From: Symsagittifera roscoffensis
Lineage: Eukaryota > Xenacoelomorpha > Acoela > Convolutidae
NCBI RefSeq assembly: GCF_963678635.1
Contig: NC_087066.1
Span: 32,555,301-32,619,300, forward strand
Reading direction: 5' to 3'
DNA length: 64,000 bases
This document shows positions 21,701 to 31,690 of the stretch, piece by piece; within the stretch, counting starts at the first letter, position 1; each line of letters begins with the position of its first letter. The translations under genes and the position numbers were made by a program. A model generated the notes under the pieces. That model had not been told where the DNA came from. It worked only from the letters and a program-made list of their open reading frames with translations, and searched no databases.

Positions 21701-22798
21701 TCGTTGACTAAGTTAAACGAGCACGAAAGAGCAGTGTCGACTCCAAATTTCACACTTGCGATGACGCAGGCGAATTTTGGCGACAGACAACACTCCCCTA
21801 TCCACTCGAGTCCGATGCGGAAACTGAGCAGCGAGTTGCTTCATATTGCATACAGCCCAAGTCCGCCTCATCGAAAGCACTCGAACTCTGAGGGAGGGAA
21901 CCCGACAAACTCTCGAAGTAGTTTACAGAAATCTGAAATGGGATACCAGCCTTCGTTGAACATACACGAGCAGCTGTGCGACTCAAACTCGGATTTGGCG
22001 AACGAAGTTCCGATAAGTGTGTTTAGCGTGTCTCCATCTAGTCAAAGAAGAAGATCGCTGAGCAGTCTAATTCGAGGCAGTTTCGACGGAAGTGACCTTG
22101 ACCTCGCTGCAGTACCGCGTGATCTAAGTGATGTCAACATTATGACGGACAAGGAACGCGAACTGGCCGAGAACTTAACCATGGCGCTGAGTATTGCCCA
22201 GTGTTTGTTCAAGTTCGCTACCGCAAATACGGACATTCTACCCGAGATACTGTCAGAATCAGCTTCTGATTATTTGAAAGACAGAGACTGGGATCTGGAT
22301 TTTCCCATGGAGATCAATACCACCACCGAGAAAATCATGTTCCTTCTGCGATCACTGGAAGTCATTCGCAATTGCGCAGACCAAGTAAAGGAAGCGCAAC
22401 ACGAAACCCATTTTTCGCCAAAGACTAACCTCATCTTACGCCAGTTGCATGACACTTTCAGTACGAACTTGTGCAGCTTGCAAAAAATGTGCAGTGATAA
22501 CCCAGAGTACAGTAACCTCAGTTTAAGCACTGACCAATTGCGCAACTGTGCGAACGGAGTGATCTACGCACAGGCGTTGCAGTCGTGCCGAGAAGCCGCG
22601 CTGGACGAGCAGAGTCACTGCTGGCGTCGGGCTTACTACAATTACCGCAACGCACAGTTGCTGTTAAGCTGTCTGCTGCTGGACGCTGGAATCGAGAACG
22701 ACCGATCGTTCATAACAAGGGTGTTCCAAATGGTGGAATATCGTCTGGAGTGCTGCCTTCAGAGCAAAATTGCCGAGAAGCAAGAGTCTTCAAGTTAA
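15713..22798 (+). CDS. ULK1/2: ULK1/2 (Atg1/unc-51) autophagy-initiating Ser/Thr kinase, complete gene
   Basis: Five coding exons: 15,713-15,739; 15,892-16,143; 16,523-17,461 (or to 17,511); 18,186-19,014 (or from 18,125); 21,474-22,798. All phases are consistent, giving about 1,125 aa, near vertebrate ULK1/2 length. The start ATG is in a 27-base first exon (MNLQDEFEQ) followed by GTAAGT. The protein has an N-terminal kinase domain, a long Ser/Pro/Asn-rich middle region and a C-terminal ULK/Atg1 helical domain. ULK phosphorylates ATG13, FIP200 and Beclin/VPS34 complex members in the cytosol to start autophagosome formation, under mTORC1 and AMPK control; this is family knowledge. The middle region begins with a probable LC3-interacting motif (FVLV in 'EGFVLVPS'), at the place where ULK1 has FVMV. 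The last intron carries a Merlin transposon. It looks like the single pre-vertebrate ULK1/2 gene and not ULK3, because the C-terminal domain is of ULK1/2 type. Confidence 0.93.
15892..16143 (+). CDS. ULK1/2: ULK exon 2: kinase N-lobe
   Basis: The exon encodes residues 10-93. It has the glycine-rich loop GHGSFAIVFKG (32-42), the ATP-anchoring lysine in VAVKHI (K56) and the alpha-C glutamate in LQHEIQILKELKH (E73). The acceptor is TTCTTTTAG and the donor CAG|GTACAC; both boundaries are phase 0. Confidence 0.93.
16523..17511 (+). CDS. ULK1/2: ULK exon 3: kinase C-lobe and start of linker
   Basis: The exon holds the catalytic loop HRDLKPQN (H146-N153), the DFG motif in VADFGFAR (D176), the activation-loop segment AATLCGSPMYMAPEV with the threonine equivalent to ULK1 T180 (about T191), the APE glutamate (E202) and the lobe end at FFAHPFLSS. 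All catalytic residues are intact, so the kinase should be active. The linker after it is Gly/Ser-rich. The exon has two usable donors: CAT|GTTAGT at 17,462 (phase 0) and TTAA|GTAAGT at 17,512 (phase 2). Confidence 0.92.
17940..18020 (-). other. tRNA-Lys-like sequence (pseudogene or SINE head)
   Basis: Read on the minus strand, this segment has a good B box (GGTTCGAATCC), a 4-bp anticodon-type stem around the loop CTCCTAG, and a body resembling tRNA-Lys (GAGACTC..TCTC). The A-box half is degraded. It lies in ULK intron 3. The anticodon position would read CCT and the acceptor stem does not pair, so it is not a functional tRNA. Confidence 0.5.
18186..19014 (+). CDS. ULK1/2: ULK exon 4: disordered linker with LIR-like motif
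   Basis: The exon is rich in Ser, Pro, Asn, Thr and Gln with no folded domain. It opens with an acidic stretch (DEDEYGQ) and then EGFVLVPSN, matching the LC3/GABARAP-interacting position of ULK1. Several 'SPxP' and 'HSPAPSPT'-type sites could be proline-directed or mTORC1 phosphosites. The acceptor used here is CTATCAG at 18,184; an alternative TTTCTGTAG acceptor gives a start at 18,125. The donor CAG|GTAACG ends in phase 1, which fits the next exon. Confidence 0.85.
19362..19440 (-). other. tRNA-like module, left subterminal region of Merlin
   Basis: On the minus strand the sequence gives an A-box-like TGGTTTAGTGGTTA, an anticodon-arm-like GGACTAAAGGCCCA and a perfect B box GGTTCGAATCC with a pairing T stem. 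The acceptor stem does not close well. It lies about 40 bp inside the left TIR and points outward. It could be a captured tRNA pseudogene, a SINE head, or an element-encoded pol III promoter. Confidence 0.6.
19689..20411 (+). pseudogene. Merlin transposase (ISXO2-like DDE), probably inactive
   Basis: This 240-aa frame matches the Merlin/IS1016-ISXO2 transposase core. The segment 'GGPAKIIQIDESVVAKRKYN' holds the first catalytic Asp, 'VHTNNIEAMWGQAKK' holds the third acidic residue in the usual T-N-x-I-E-x-x-W setting, and between them is 'ILSGGWSSYIPL'. In the family this last motif reads x-D-G-W-x-x-Y; here Gly replaces the Asp, so a metal-binding residue is missing. The protein is also short at the N-terminus, where family members have a zinc-binding and helical region. 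It would have acted in the nucleus to cut and paste the element. It is likely dead despite the open frame. Confidence 0.85.
20537..20610 (+). other. tRNA-like module, right subterminal region of Merlin
   Basis: On the plus strand there is an A-box-like TTTGGTATAGTCGATAAC, a middle AGTGGTTCAAGGCCCAGAGG and a B box GGTTCAAATCC with a T stem (ATGGG..CCCGC). It lies about 30 bp from the right TIR and points outward, mirroring the left module with which it shares AAGGCCCA and the B box. Confidence 0.55.
20690..21180. repeat. Dispersed repeat copy in ULK intron 4
   Basis: The block 'GATGAACATAGCTCAGACTC', then 'CTTAAAATTTGTTCAGGCTC', then 'TTTCAGATTTCCCAGCGAA' matches parts of 1-400 and 2,430-2,720 in the same order and orientation. 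No coding content. Confidence 0.6.
21474..22798 (+). CDS. ULK1/2: ULK exon 5: linker end and C-terminal Atg1/ULK helical domain
   Basis: The exon starts after the acceptor GTGTTTAG. The first ~220 codons remain low complexity. From 'ELAENLTMALSIAQCLFKFA' onward comes the alpha-helical C-terminal domain of ULK1/2 and Atg1 (DUF3543, tandem MIT-like), which binds ATG13/FIP200 and membranes. Typical family features are seen near the end: Cys- and Tyr-rich helices with 'SHCWRRAYYNYRNAQLLLS'. The stop is TAA at 22,796-22,798 and an AATAAA follows at 22,837-22,842. Confidence 0.92.
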
Positions 22799-23139
22799 TT
22801 CGATTTTCTGCTTAGTTTAGTGCGATGTTTTTGTGAAATAAACAATGAATTTACTAGATTAAGTAAATAGTTCATTGCAAGCATCAGTGAAAATGTGCTA
22901 CACTTAATTGATTTGAATGAATACAAAAGCAAATAAAATTATTTGGTGCTCATCATTCCTGGAAAAGTTATAGATAATTGTTCTTTGATCCAATCCCACA
23001 GCGACAACATATTGTTGATTCAATAGATGTTTGACTATCCTATGGACCAGAGTTGCAATGCGCTGAAAGATATAGTCTAGCCGCTACCGCGATAAAACGT
23101 GAGGCTAGGTCCAAAATTCAAATCCCAAGAGATTGATTT

Positions 23140-24335
23140 TTGTAATAGGGACAAGAAACTGTAATGGCGTATTTTGATCTGCTGGACACCGGCAAGATAG
23201 TGTACAAAAAAGACACAGGATACAATCAAGATTACAAGAATCGAAAAGGTTGAAAAAAAAAACGGAACGTATATATTTTCGGATACTGCAATGGCGTAAG
23301 AAACTGTAATTGCGTATTTTGACCTGCTGCGCACTTGCTAGATAAAGTGTACAAAAAAGACACAGGATAATCAAGATTACAGGAATCGCAAATGTTGAGA
23401 AAATGGAACGTATGTATTTTCGGAGACTGTAATGGCGTAAGAAACTGTAATGGCGTATGTTGACCTGCTGCACACTTGCAAGATAAACTGTACAAAAAAG
23501 ACACAGGATAATCAAGATTACAGGAATCGCAAATGTTGAGAAAATGGAACGTATGTATTTTCGGAGACTGTAATGGCGTAAGAAACTGTAATGGCGTATG
23601 TTGACCTGCTGCACACTTGCAAGATAAACTGTACAAAAAAGACACAGTATAATCAAAATTACAGGAATCGAAAAGGTTGAAAAAACGGAACGTATTTATT
23701 TTCGGAGACTTTAATGGCGTAAGAAGGTGTAATTGCGTATTTTGACCTGCTGCACTTTTGCAAGATAAACTGTACCAAAAAGACATAGGATAATCAGGAT
23801 TACAGGAATCAAAAAGGTTGAAAAAATGGAACCTAAATATTTTCGGAGACTAATGGCGTAAGAAACTAATGGCGTATTTTGACCTACTACACACTTGCAG
23901 ATAAAATGTACAAAGAAGACACAAGATAGTCAAGATTACAGGAATCCAAAAAGTTGAAAAAAACGGAACATTAATACTTTCGGAGACTGTAATGGCGTAT
24001 TTTGACCTGCTGCACACTTGCCAGATAAACTGTACAAAAAAGACACTGGATAATCAAGCTCACAGGAATCGAAAAGGTTAAAAAAACGGAACGTCGATAT
24101 TTTCGGAGACTCTAATAGCGTAAGAAACTGTAATTGTGTATTTCGACCTGCTGCACACTTGCAAGGTAAAATGTAAAAAGAGACACAGGATAATCAAGAT
24201 TACAGGAATCGAAAAGATTGAAAAAAAAACGGAACGTATATTTTTCGGATACTGCAATGGCGTAAGAAACTGTAATTGCGCATTATGACCTGCTGCACAC
24301 TTGCAAGATAAAAGGTACAAAAAAGACACAGGATA
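23140..24335. repeat. Minisatellite, about 141-bp period, roughly eight copies
   Basis: Consecutive copies contain GAAACTGTAATGGCGTATTT, then GACCTGCTGCACACTTGCA, then AAAAAAGACACAGGATAATC, then GGAACGTATGTATTTTCGGA. The spacing between GGAACGTAT anchors is 141 bp at 23,265, 23,406 and 23,547. The right half is more diverged and some copies are shortened. Long minus-strand open frames across it (about 180 aa) are by-products of the 141-bp period, which is divisible by 3, and are not genes. Confidence 0.85.
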
Positions 24336-24354
24336 GTAGTAGAAGAGTGAGCAA

Positions 24355-24790
24355 GAGTGGGGAGTGGGTGCAGACCTCCATGTATTAAGATAGGGAATAG
24401 AGCATCCAATCTGCAAGCTATGTATTAAGATAGGGTATAGATTTCCTATGTATTAAGATACCAAGTTTCAGATGGTAAGTTTTTTCGGCGCCCGAATATC
24501 CCAAGTATAGTGTATAGATATCCCTATGTATTATTTCAATGTAGGGAATTAAGAGCTCAGTAAGATAAGGAATAGATTTCCTATGTTTTGAGATAGGGAA
24601 TAGGTTTCCTAATTAAGATGGTAAGGTTTCAGATGGTAAGTTTCAGAAAAAATTTTTGGCGCTCGATCTTACCATGTTTTAAGATAGTGTATAGATTTCC
24701 CTATGTATAAGGATTCAGTGTAAGGAATTAAGACCTCATTAAGATAAGGAATAGATTTCCCAATGTATTAAGATAGGGAATGGCATGTTT
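24355..24790. repeat. Short-unit minisatellite around TATTAAGATAGGGAATAG
   Basis: The phrase 'CTATGTATTAAGATAGGG' followed by 'AATAGATTTCC' recurs about eight times, with spacers that themselves repeat (AAGGTTTCAGATGGTAAG; GGAATTAAGA.CTCA). It directly abuts the 141-bp array. No coding content. Confidence 0.7.
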
Positions 24791-24799
24791 TTAGTGTGA

Positions 24800-26300
24800 T
24801 GCTAAGAAAATGGTAAGAAAAACGGTAGTTTTGGATTTTGTGTGGAAATGTCTAGTTTTTTTTTTGCAAAAATTCCAGCGCGTGTTATGTAATTGATGAG
24901 TTTTACATGTAGATTGTGTAATGACAGTATTATATTTTTTTGGTTCAAGGTAAGTCAATGGTAAGATGGGCAAAAATTTGGAACTTCTATCAAAAAAATT
25001 GAAAATTTTCTCAAAAAACTTTACAACACGATAAGTTTTGATATACTTTGACTTGAAAACTTTTTTATTAGATGATCTTACTTTTTAAAACAGTTCTCAA
25101 TCCAGTTGAAACTATGCTGAAACCTACTGAAAGTTCGAAAAAAGTCAAGTCTATGGAAAAAATTTAAAGATTTTAGATTTTTTTAAGATAGAAAGTAGAA
25201 GGGACCCTATATTACTAGCAAGCGTTTTGTCCGACGTAGATAATTATTGCTTACGTAATACCAGCCTTGGCCAAAACAAAACTTGAGTTGACGTCTTTTG
25301 ATCCAAAAAACTGATCCGAGGTGTTCAATCTTAGAATTTCAACACTTGTTTTATGGCACTACTGGCAATCAAGTAATTGTCACCGAAATTTATTTAACAG
25401 CCTAAGTCTGACTCCAGAACACAGTCGTAGTTACAATTAAGTCACTCTCTTCTGAAAACATGTTCGAATCGGGCAACAACTTGTACATCTAAGATTTCTG
25501 TTCGGCTCAACGTAAATCAATTCCGATATTATAAGTTTCAATAATTCAACTTCTTACACCATGATCCGAGGAGTGAAAAGCGTCGCAAGCGACGATTCAC
25601 AGATTTTTAAAAGGCACATAAAGAGACAATAAGCAGCGCGCCTCAATTTTTTTTGTAGGAATATATGAAACCGCGCGAATTGATTCAGACCTTTAGTGGT
25701 GATTTCGGGAAATAAAAGCCAGCGAAGGAAAAAGTTGGCACCAGTTTTGCAATTTTCACTATTTAAAGGAATTGACAGTAAGCACTAGGTGAATTGAACA
25801 TTAATAGCAGCTGAAACATCTTAGCTTCGACTTTTTTAAAATTTAATTTAAGCAAAATATTCCATTTATTGATTTGTCTTCAAAATTTTTCATGAGCGAT
25901 CGAGACTTTCAATCTAAACCGCCACGACAATGTAGCAAATGAATCCAGTTGGCGACGTTTTATTCGTTGCAACTATAGCAGAAGTAATAATCAGCATATC
26001 TGGAAAACTTGTGCACGTGAATCAACCATCCTTTGAAAATTTTCTTATGAGAATTTTTTTTAGAAGTTTAAAACTACGAGGCATGCGTTTTTGTGAAAAG
26101 GAACTAACAACGAAACGTAGCGTCGCCCAATTATCAAATTGTTCTAAGTAAAAGACGACACTGAAGTCTTCCGGAGCTATTTACGTCCAAAACGCTGCGG
26201 ATATTAACCTGGACAGTATAAATTTTTACGGCTTTTGACTCTTCACACACATAAAGTACATTACAGTTTCTTTGAAAATAACCACTAGCTCAATCGTTAG
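24800..26300. other. Intergenic stretch without a recognisable gene
   Basis: AT-rich, no supportable exon. An open frame at 25,939-26,151 (70 aa) precedes the RRM-like fragment but shares no visible motif with it and no splice junction that I can confirm. Confidence 0.35.
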
Positions 26301-26309
26301 AACTTCCTT

Positions 26310-27020
26310 CTTTTTGGTTTGAGTTTGGATGACGAAGATCAAATGCTGATCTTTGCCACTGACGAGAACTTGGAGAAGTTGGAAGCTAATTCTGACATGC
26401 TGATAGGTTAATCAAAGCTTGCCTAGCTGTATTTTAATAAGCATGAACAACAAAGTTTACTCAAGATTTTCTTATTATTGCGGTCGTTAATGAACAAAAA
26501 GTTCCGCTAGTTTTCTTCCTTCTCCAGGCAAAATTGAGGATCAATTCGTCCGAATATTCGGACATTTTAAAGAGATCAGGCCACGACTTGAGTTTCTACA
26601 GGCAGTAGTCAGGTTTCGAAAAACCTTCTATGGAGTCATTAATGTTTATTTTTCCATTTTGGCTAGGCTAACTGGCACAAATTTGAAGAACTTGCGTTTG
26701 TGTCAGTTTTTTGACATGAAAAGAGAAGCATGTTTTCACAGTGCTTCGATGCGCGAGCTCGAATTATTACACCTGAGCTCTTTTAGAAGTCGGAAAGATT
26801 ACATAATGCAGTAAATTATTATAAACCCGATGAGTTATAGTCATTAGAATACATGGGCTTTGTTCAGTTTGCGGTAAAAAAACGCATTCATCGAGGACGC
26901 AGCAGAGGCTATTGGAATTCCCGATTTTTTTGTGGGAACAATACGAACGCGCGAAAAACGAGAGACAAAAACAATAATTTGGTCGAGTTCTATGAAAAAC
27001 CCATCAAATTTCTTCATGAA
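26310..27020 (+). pseudogene. RRM-like gene fragment, frameshifted
   Basis: Two pieces join cleanly: a frame ending at 26,406 (…SDMLI, donor ATAG|GTTAAT) and one starting at 26,528 (acceptor TTCTCCAG), giving 'LIGKIEDQFVRIFGHFKEIR'. The part IEDQFVRIFGHFKEIR resembles helix 1 of an RNA-recognition motif. Further on, at about 26,850, comes YMGFVQFA, resembling the RNP1 strand. A one-base slip in the A7 run after it (near 26,876-26,882) restores 'NAFIEDAAEAIGIPD', like RRM helix 2. The order of elements is right for an RRM, but the frame is broken and the ends are not found, so I call it a decayed fragment. Which RNA-binding protein it came from is unknown. Confidence 0.35.
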
Positions 27021-27029
27021 TGACATAAA

Positions 27030-29264
27030 CTTCTATAAAGACTTTGTAGTACATTATGAATCTTGTTAGCTTCCAGTTTTATAACGATAAGCCAAACCCA
27101 AACTTCTAAATCAACTAAAAACCATCGTTTTTGGTAATTTGAATTTGCTCCTGAAAAAGTTTCAATTGCATCCACTTAAAACGTCGTCCATCTGAATAGT
27201 CGGGAAAGTTAGTTATCGTTTGTCTAAGACCTCAATTTCTGTTCCAGTTTGCTTGATAGACCACTTTGTTGTTCATGCTGGGGAGGGTTCTCATGCTAGA
27301 GTTACCGAATGCTGGAAAAGTTTCAGCCAATCAATATCGCTGCGCGTTCTTATTGGTTAAATACCTTTCTCACAAAATCGAACTCAATATTAACAGAATA
27401 TGATAATATTTTATAATAGATGCAGATATAATAAATTTAGTGTTTTGGTTTTCCATTTTTCCTAAATCGGTATCTTTGAAATATAAAATTTGTTCCAATC
27501 CCCCTTCGATCCGGCAATGTTTCCATTCATCTGCTTATTACCTAATCGGTCAATATTAACACTAATGGCCTGGGTTTATTTGCTTACTTTGAGATTTCCC
27601 TGAGATTTTTGAATATTCAGTTTTGATTGGCTGAAAATAAGCCAAAATAAATTTCAGGCATTCGGTCTCCAGCATGAGGGACTCCACCGTTCATGATTGT
27701 CTTAAGATGGAAACTGAAAGTTAATGGAAACAAGGGGTAGTATAAATAATATGTACCAAAATCAGCTTTAAGGAACAGAATAGAGCACTGAATAAAATGT
27801 TTATTGTTCTGACTTAAGAGGAAAATTAGGAATATATATGTATGCCTGGAGTAGGTTTTTTTTTTGTTCAGACCGACTTCACAAAAGTTGACTGCGTATG
27901 GGAATCGATCCGAAAATATTTGGATTGCCAAGCGAGTATGCTTTAACTAGACTAAAATGCGAATGGCTGTTTTGCTTGAATCATGCGTTGATAGTTTATA
28001 TTTTAAGTTAAGGGGGTTTAAAGATTGCCAATTTTAAGCGATACATAAACGCGCGATACATATCGTGCTATTAACGCGTAAGCGGAGATTTAATCCGGTC
28101 TTTGAAGTAGTTCTAAAATGAATTGAGGCATCCTATTTTGTCTATTTAATGGATGGTAGGCCAACAAGCCGAAGGGTTAACAAACCGAAAATACGATTAC
28201 CATTCCAACAAGCCGAAATTTAATTTTGTTATGAAACATAATAACAGATTGCCATTGTTGTTATGCAATTGTTACGTAATTCTTATGTAATTTACGTAAC
28301 TCTGATGTAATTTCGGCTTCAAGATATGGTGGTTTGTTGAATATCCGCATTTAATGCTTTGCTATGTGCGAAATATATCAGTTTCTACTTAGAATAGCGT
28401 ATGGGGAATGGTTTCCAAACTATGTCAAAAAAATTGAAAATTGAAGCGAACACTATTCTACAGAGCTTAAGAGGCCATCGTAATTTTCAGGGAATCGCCC
28501 TGATACGAGCAATTTTGGTGATATATTATTTCGATTTGAATTACATCTCTAAATTACAAAATTTTGAATAAATTATAAAATAAGATTGTATTCTATGATT
28601 TGCTGTCAGTTTTAAGCTGGTTAATTGCTGTCCACGCCGCTTCGTGACTATGATCTATCCTGTTTGTTACTAGTTAAAGTAAAAAAGTGTTGTGTTGTGG
28701 TGCTACATCTATCAATTTTAAATGAAAATTGTTTGAAACAAAATAAAAAATAGAATAACAGAAAATGAAAAAATCAGTGTAGTCAGTTATTAGTTTAGTT
28801 GGCAAGTTTGCATTTCATATCAATGTGTTTGAAATTTTATAGAATTTTGAAACTTGTCAGGTTCTTCACATTCAATACTAACCGATAATAAACCGTCCTA
28901 AAATAAACTGTTCAAGTGTTGATTACGCTTTAATTTCTACCTCTACTTACGTCAAAAACTGTGATAAATCTCACTTAGAATAATTTGCAATTATTTAACT
29001 TGTGGTGGTACCCTCAGTGAAATTAGAAATTTCTTTGGAGTTGTTATACTCAGTTTTTAAATATTATAGTTACAAGTAGCTGAGATAGTTGCTTAATTTT
29101 GCATTCAAACAGTATTTATTAAATTCGTTTTTATAACAGAAAGTCGGAACAGTTAGATGCAATTGAGTTAGCGTAAGGAGTTTTAGAGCTTAGTAAGTAA
29201 AGCAAAGACAGTAAACCAAATCTATAGGTCCCAATTCGGACCAAAAAGACAAAGCTGCTGTATA
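27030..29264. repeat. Intergenic stretch with one repeat shared with 62.1 kb
   Basis: No gene seen. About 28,010-28,110 (GGGGGTTTAAA…AACGCGCGA…GCTATTAACGCGT.AGCGGAGATTT) matches about 62,115-62,200. Some similarity resumes at 28,395, as if about 230 bp had been inserted at 28,140-28,370; that stretch contains ACAAGCCGAA and ACAAACCGAA phrases. The rest is unique AT-rich sequence. Confidence 0.45.
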
Positions 29265-29693
29265 CACCAACGGATTTGGGGGGGGGGGGTTTCAAAAGCA
29301 ATTTTTTGGTCGCTTAAAACTGCGATTTTTGGCTCGTTTTTTCAAAAATCCTGGTCTTGGATGTGTTTTCCCGCTCGAAATTTTTGTTGATTTTGTAATA
29401 ATATGAAAAGCACCCTTTTGTCATCAGCCTATTTGGTCACCCTGGGTCCCCCTTTTGTACTATTTTGAGATCTCTGTTTTTGAACGATGGACCCTAATTT
29501 TTTTATATATATTTAGTAGCCTTTTTGTCCTGTTTTTTCAAACTTAGGCCTGCGGTGCAGAAAATTTGGTCAAAGTAGGGTCTTTATAATGATCTGTGAG
29601 AGCTCGGGAAATCAGTTTGGTCGACTTATAAAAAAGGTCGATATATTTTTTTTGAAAATCCGCCCCCTCGAGAAAATCCTAGATCCGTCCCTG
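29265..29693. mobile_element. hAT-like MITE (copy 4, degraded), 429 bp
   Basis: The right end AAATCCTAGATCCGTCCCTG matches the other copies, and the left end CACCAACGGATTTGG followed by a run of 13 G is worn. Flanks GCTGTATA (29,257-29,264) and GCTGTGTA (29,694-29,701) look like an 8-bp duplication with one change. The interior shares 'GAGAGCTCGGGAAATCAGTT' with copy 1. Confidence 0.65.
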
Positions 29694-29879
29694 GCTGTGT
29701 ATGCAGCTTCTGTGCATGTGTCGCACGTTTAGGCGAATTAAAATAGAATGTTTAAAAAAGTACAATAGAATATATATATATTAGGACCGGTGATGTAAAA
29801 CGATCTGGTTCCAAAAAATACGGTATGTTGCCACTAGTGAGATTTCCTTAACGCAATCTATCTATCTATTTATATATTT

Positions 29880-31690
29880 AAATGCGGGCTTCACTATCTC
29901 GCCATGTTTAAGCTTTTTCAACGTATTATTTTTACATGTTTAAGCTATATCGTATATTGCAATGAGTAAGAATTTTTTTTCGATTTTCAATTTGATTTTA
30001 GTGGTTATTTTACCGAGTTTAAATTCACCAGCCCAATATTGAATTAGGGGTTGCGAATTTGGACTCCAGTTTTGAATGCCCGAATCATTTTACTTAACGA
30101 GATAAGACGATTTTTGAGATTTTTTCAAAAATTTTCAGAAATTTCAAATAACAAAATAATTTACAAAACTTGAAGTTCACAACCCTGTAGTTGGATACTT
30201 TCAGAGTACTATCAAGGATTGCGAATCTTGCCTCCAAATATGACTGCTTAATTCTTTGTAGTTTTCGAGATATGACATTTTTTGTGATTTTTTCAAAAAT
30301 TTTCGGAAAACTTGAATGTTTATGATTTTTTAAATGCGGGCTTCACTATCTCGCCATGTTTAAGCTTTTTCAACGTATTATTTTTACATGTTTAAGCTAT
30401 ATCGTATATTGCAATGAGTAAGAATTTTTTTTCGATTTTCAATTTGATTTTAGTGGTTATTTTACCGAGTTTAAATTCAACAGCCCAATATTGAATTAGG
30501 GGTTGCGAATTTGGACTCCAGTTTTGAATGCCCGAATCATTTTACTTAACGAGATAAGACGATTTTTGAGATTTTTTCAAAAATTTTCAGAAATTTCAAA
30601 TAACAAAATAATTTACAAAACTTGAAGTTCACAACCCTGTAGTTGGATACTTTCAGAGTACTATCAAGGATTGCGAATCTTGCCTCCAAATATGACTGCT
30701 TAATTCTTTGTAGTTTTCGAGATATGACATTTTTTGTGATTTTTTCAAAAATTTTCGGAAAACTTGAATGTTTATGATTTTTTAAATGCGGGCTTCACTA
30801 TCTCGCCATGTTTAAGCTTTTTCAACGTATTATTTTTACATGTTTAAGCTATATCGTATATTGCAATGAGTAAGAATTTTTTTTCGATTTTCAATTTGAT
30901 TTTAGTGGTTATTTTACCGAGTTTAAATTCAACAGCCCAATATTGAATTAGGGGTTGCGAATTTGGACTCCAGTTTTGAATGCCCGAATCATTTTACTTA
31001 ACGAGATAAGACGATTTTTGAGATTTTTTCAAAAATTTTCAGAAATTTCAAATAACAAAATATTTTACAAAACTTGAAGTTCACAACCCTGTAGTTGGAT
31101 ACTTTCAGAGTACTATCAAGGATTGCGAATCTTGCCTCCAAATATGACTGCTTAATTCTTTGTAGTTTTCGAGATATGACATTTTTTGTGATTTTTTCAA
31201 AAATTTTCGGAAAACTTGAATGTTTATGATTTTTTAAATGCGGGCTTCACTATCTCGCCATGTTTAAGCTTTTTCAACGTATTATTTTTACATGTTTAAG
31301 CTATATCGTATATTGCAATGAGTAAGAATTTTTTTTCGATTTTCAATTTGATTTTAGTGGTTATTTTACCGAGTTTAAATTCAACAGCCCAATATTGAAT
31401 TAGGGGTTGCGAATTTGGACTCCAGTTTTGAATGCCCGAATCATTTTACTTAACGAGATAAGACGATTTTTGAGATTTTTTCAAAAATTTTCAGAAATTT
31501 CAAATAACAAAATATTTTACAAAACTTGAAGTTCACAACCCTGTAGTTGGATACTTTCAGAGTACTATCAAGGATTGCGAATCTTGCCTCCAAATATGAC
31601 TGCTTAATTCTTTGTAGTTTTCGAGATATGACATTTTTTGTGATTTTTTCAAAAATTTTCGGAAAACTTGAATGTTTATGATTTTTTAAA
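29880..31690 (+). repeat. 452-bp leader repeat, four tandem copies
   Basis: Copies begin with AAATGCGGGCTTCACTATCT at 29,880, 30,332, 30,784 and 31,236, exactly 452 bp apart. They are nearly identical: copy 1 has TTCACCAGCCC where copies 2-4 have TTCAACAGCCC, and copies 1-2 have AAAATAATTTAC where copies 3-4 have AAAATATTTTAC. Each unit is a unique ~250-bp leader plus about one and a quarter 167-bp-type monomers (from GAAGTTCACAACCCTGTAGT). The last copy runs into the monomer array. Confidence 0.93.

Noticed and set aside
23105-23786. Two overlapping ~184-aa minus-strand frames with repeated Cys-rich segments
   Set aside because: They lie wholly in the 141-bp minisatellite, whose period is divisible by 3, so long repeated frames are expected in more than one frame.
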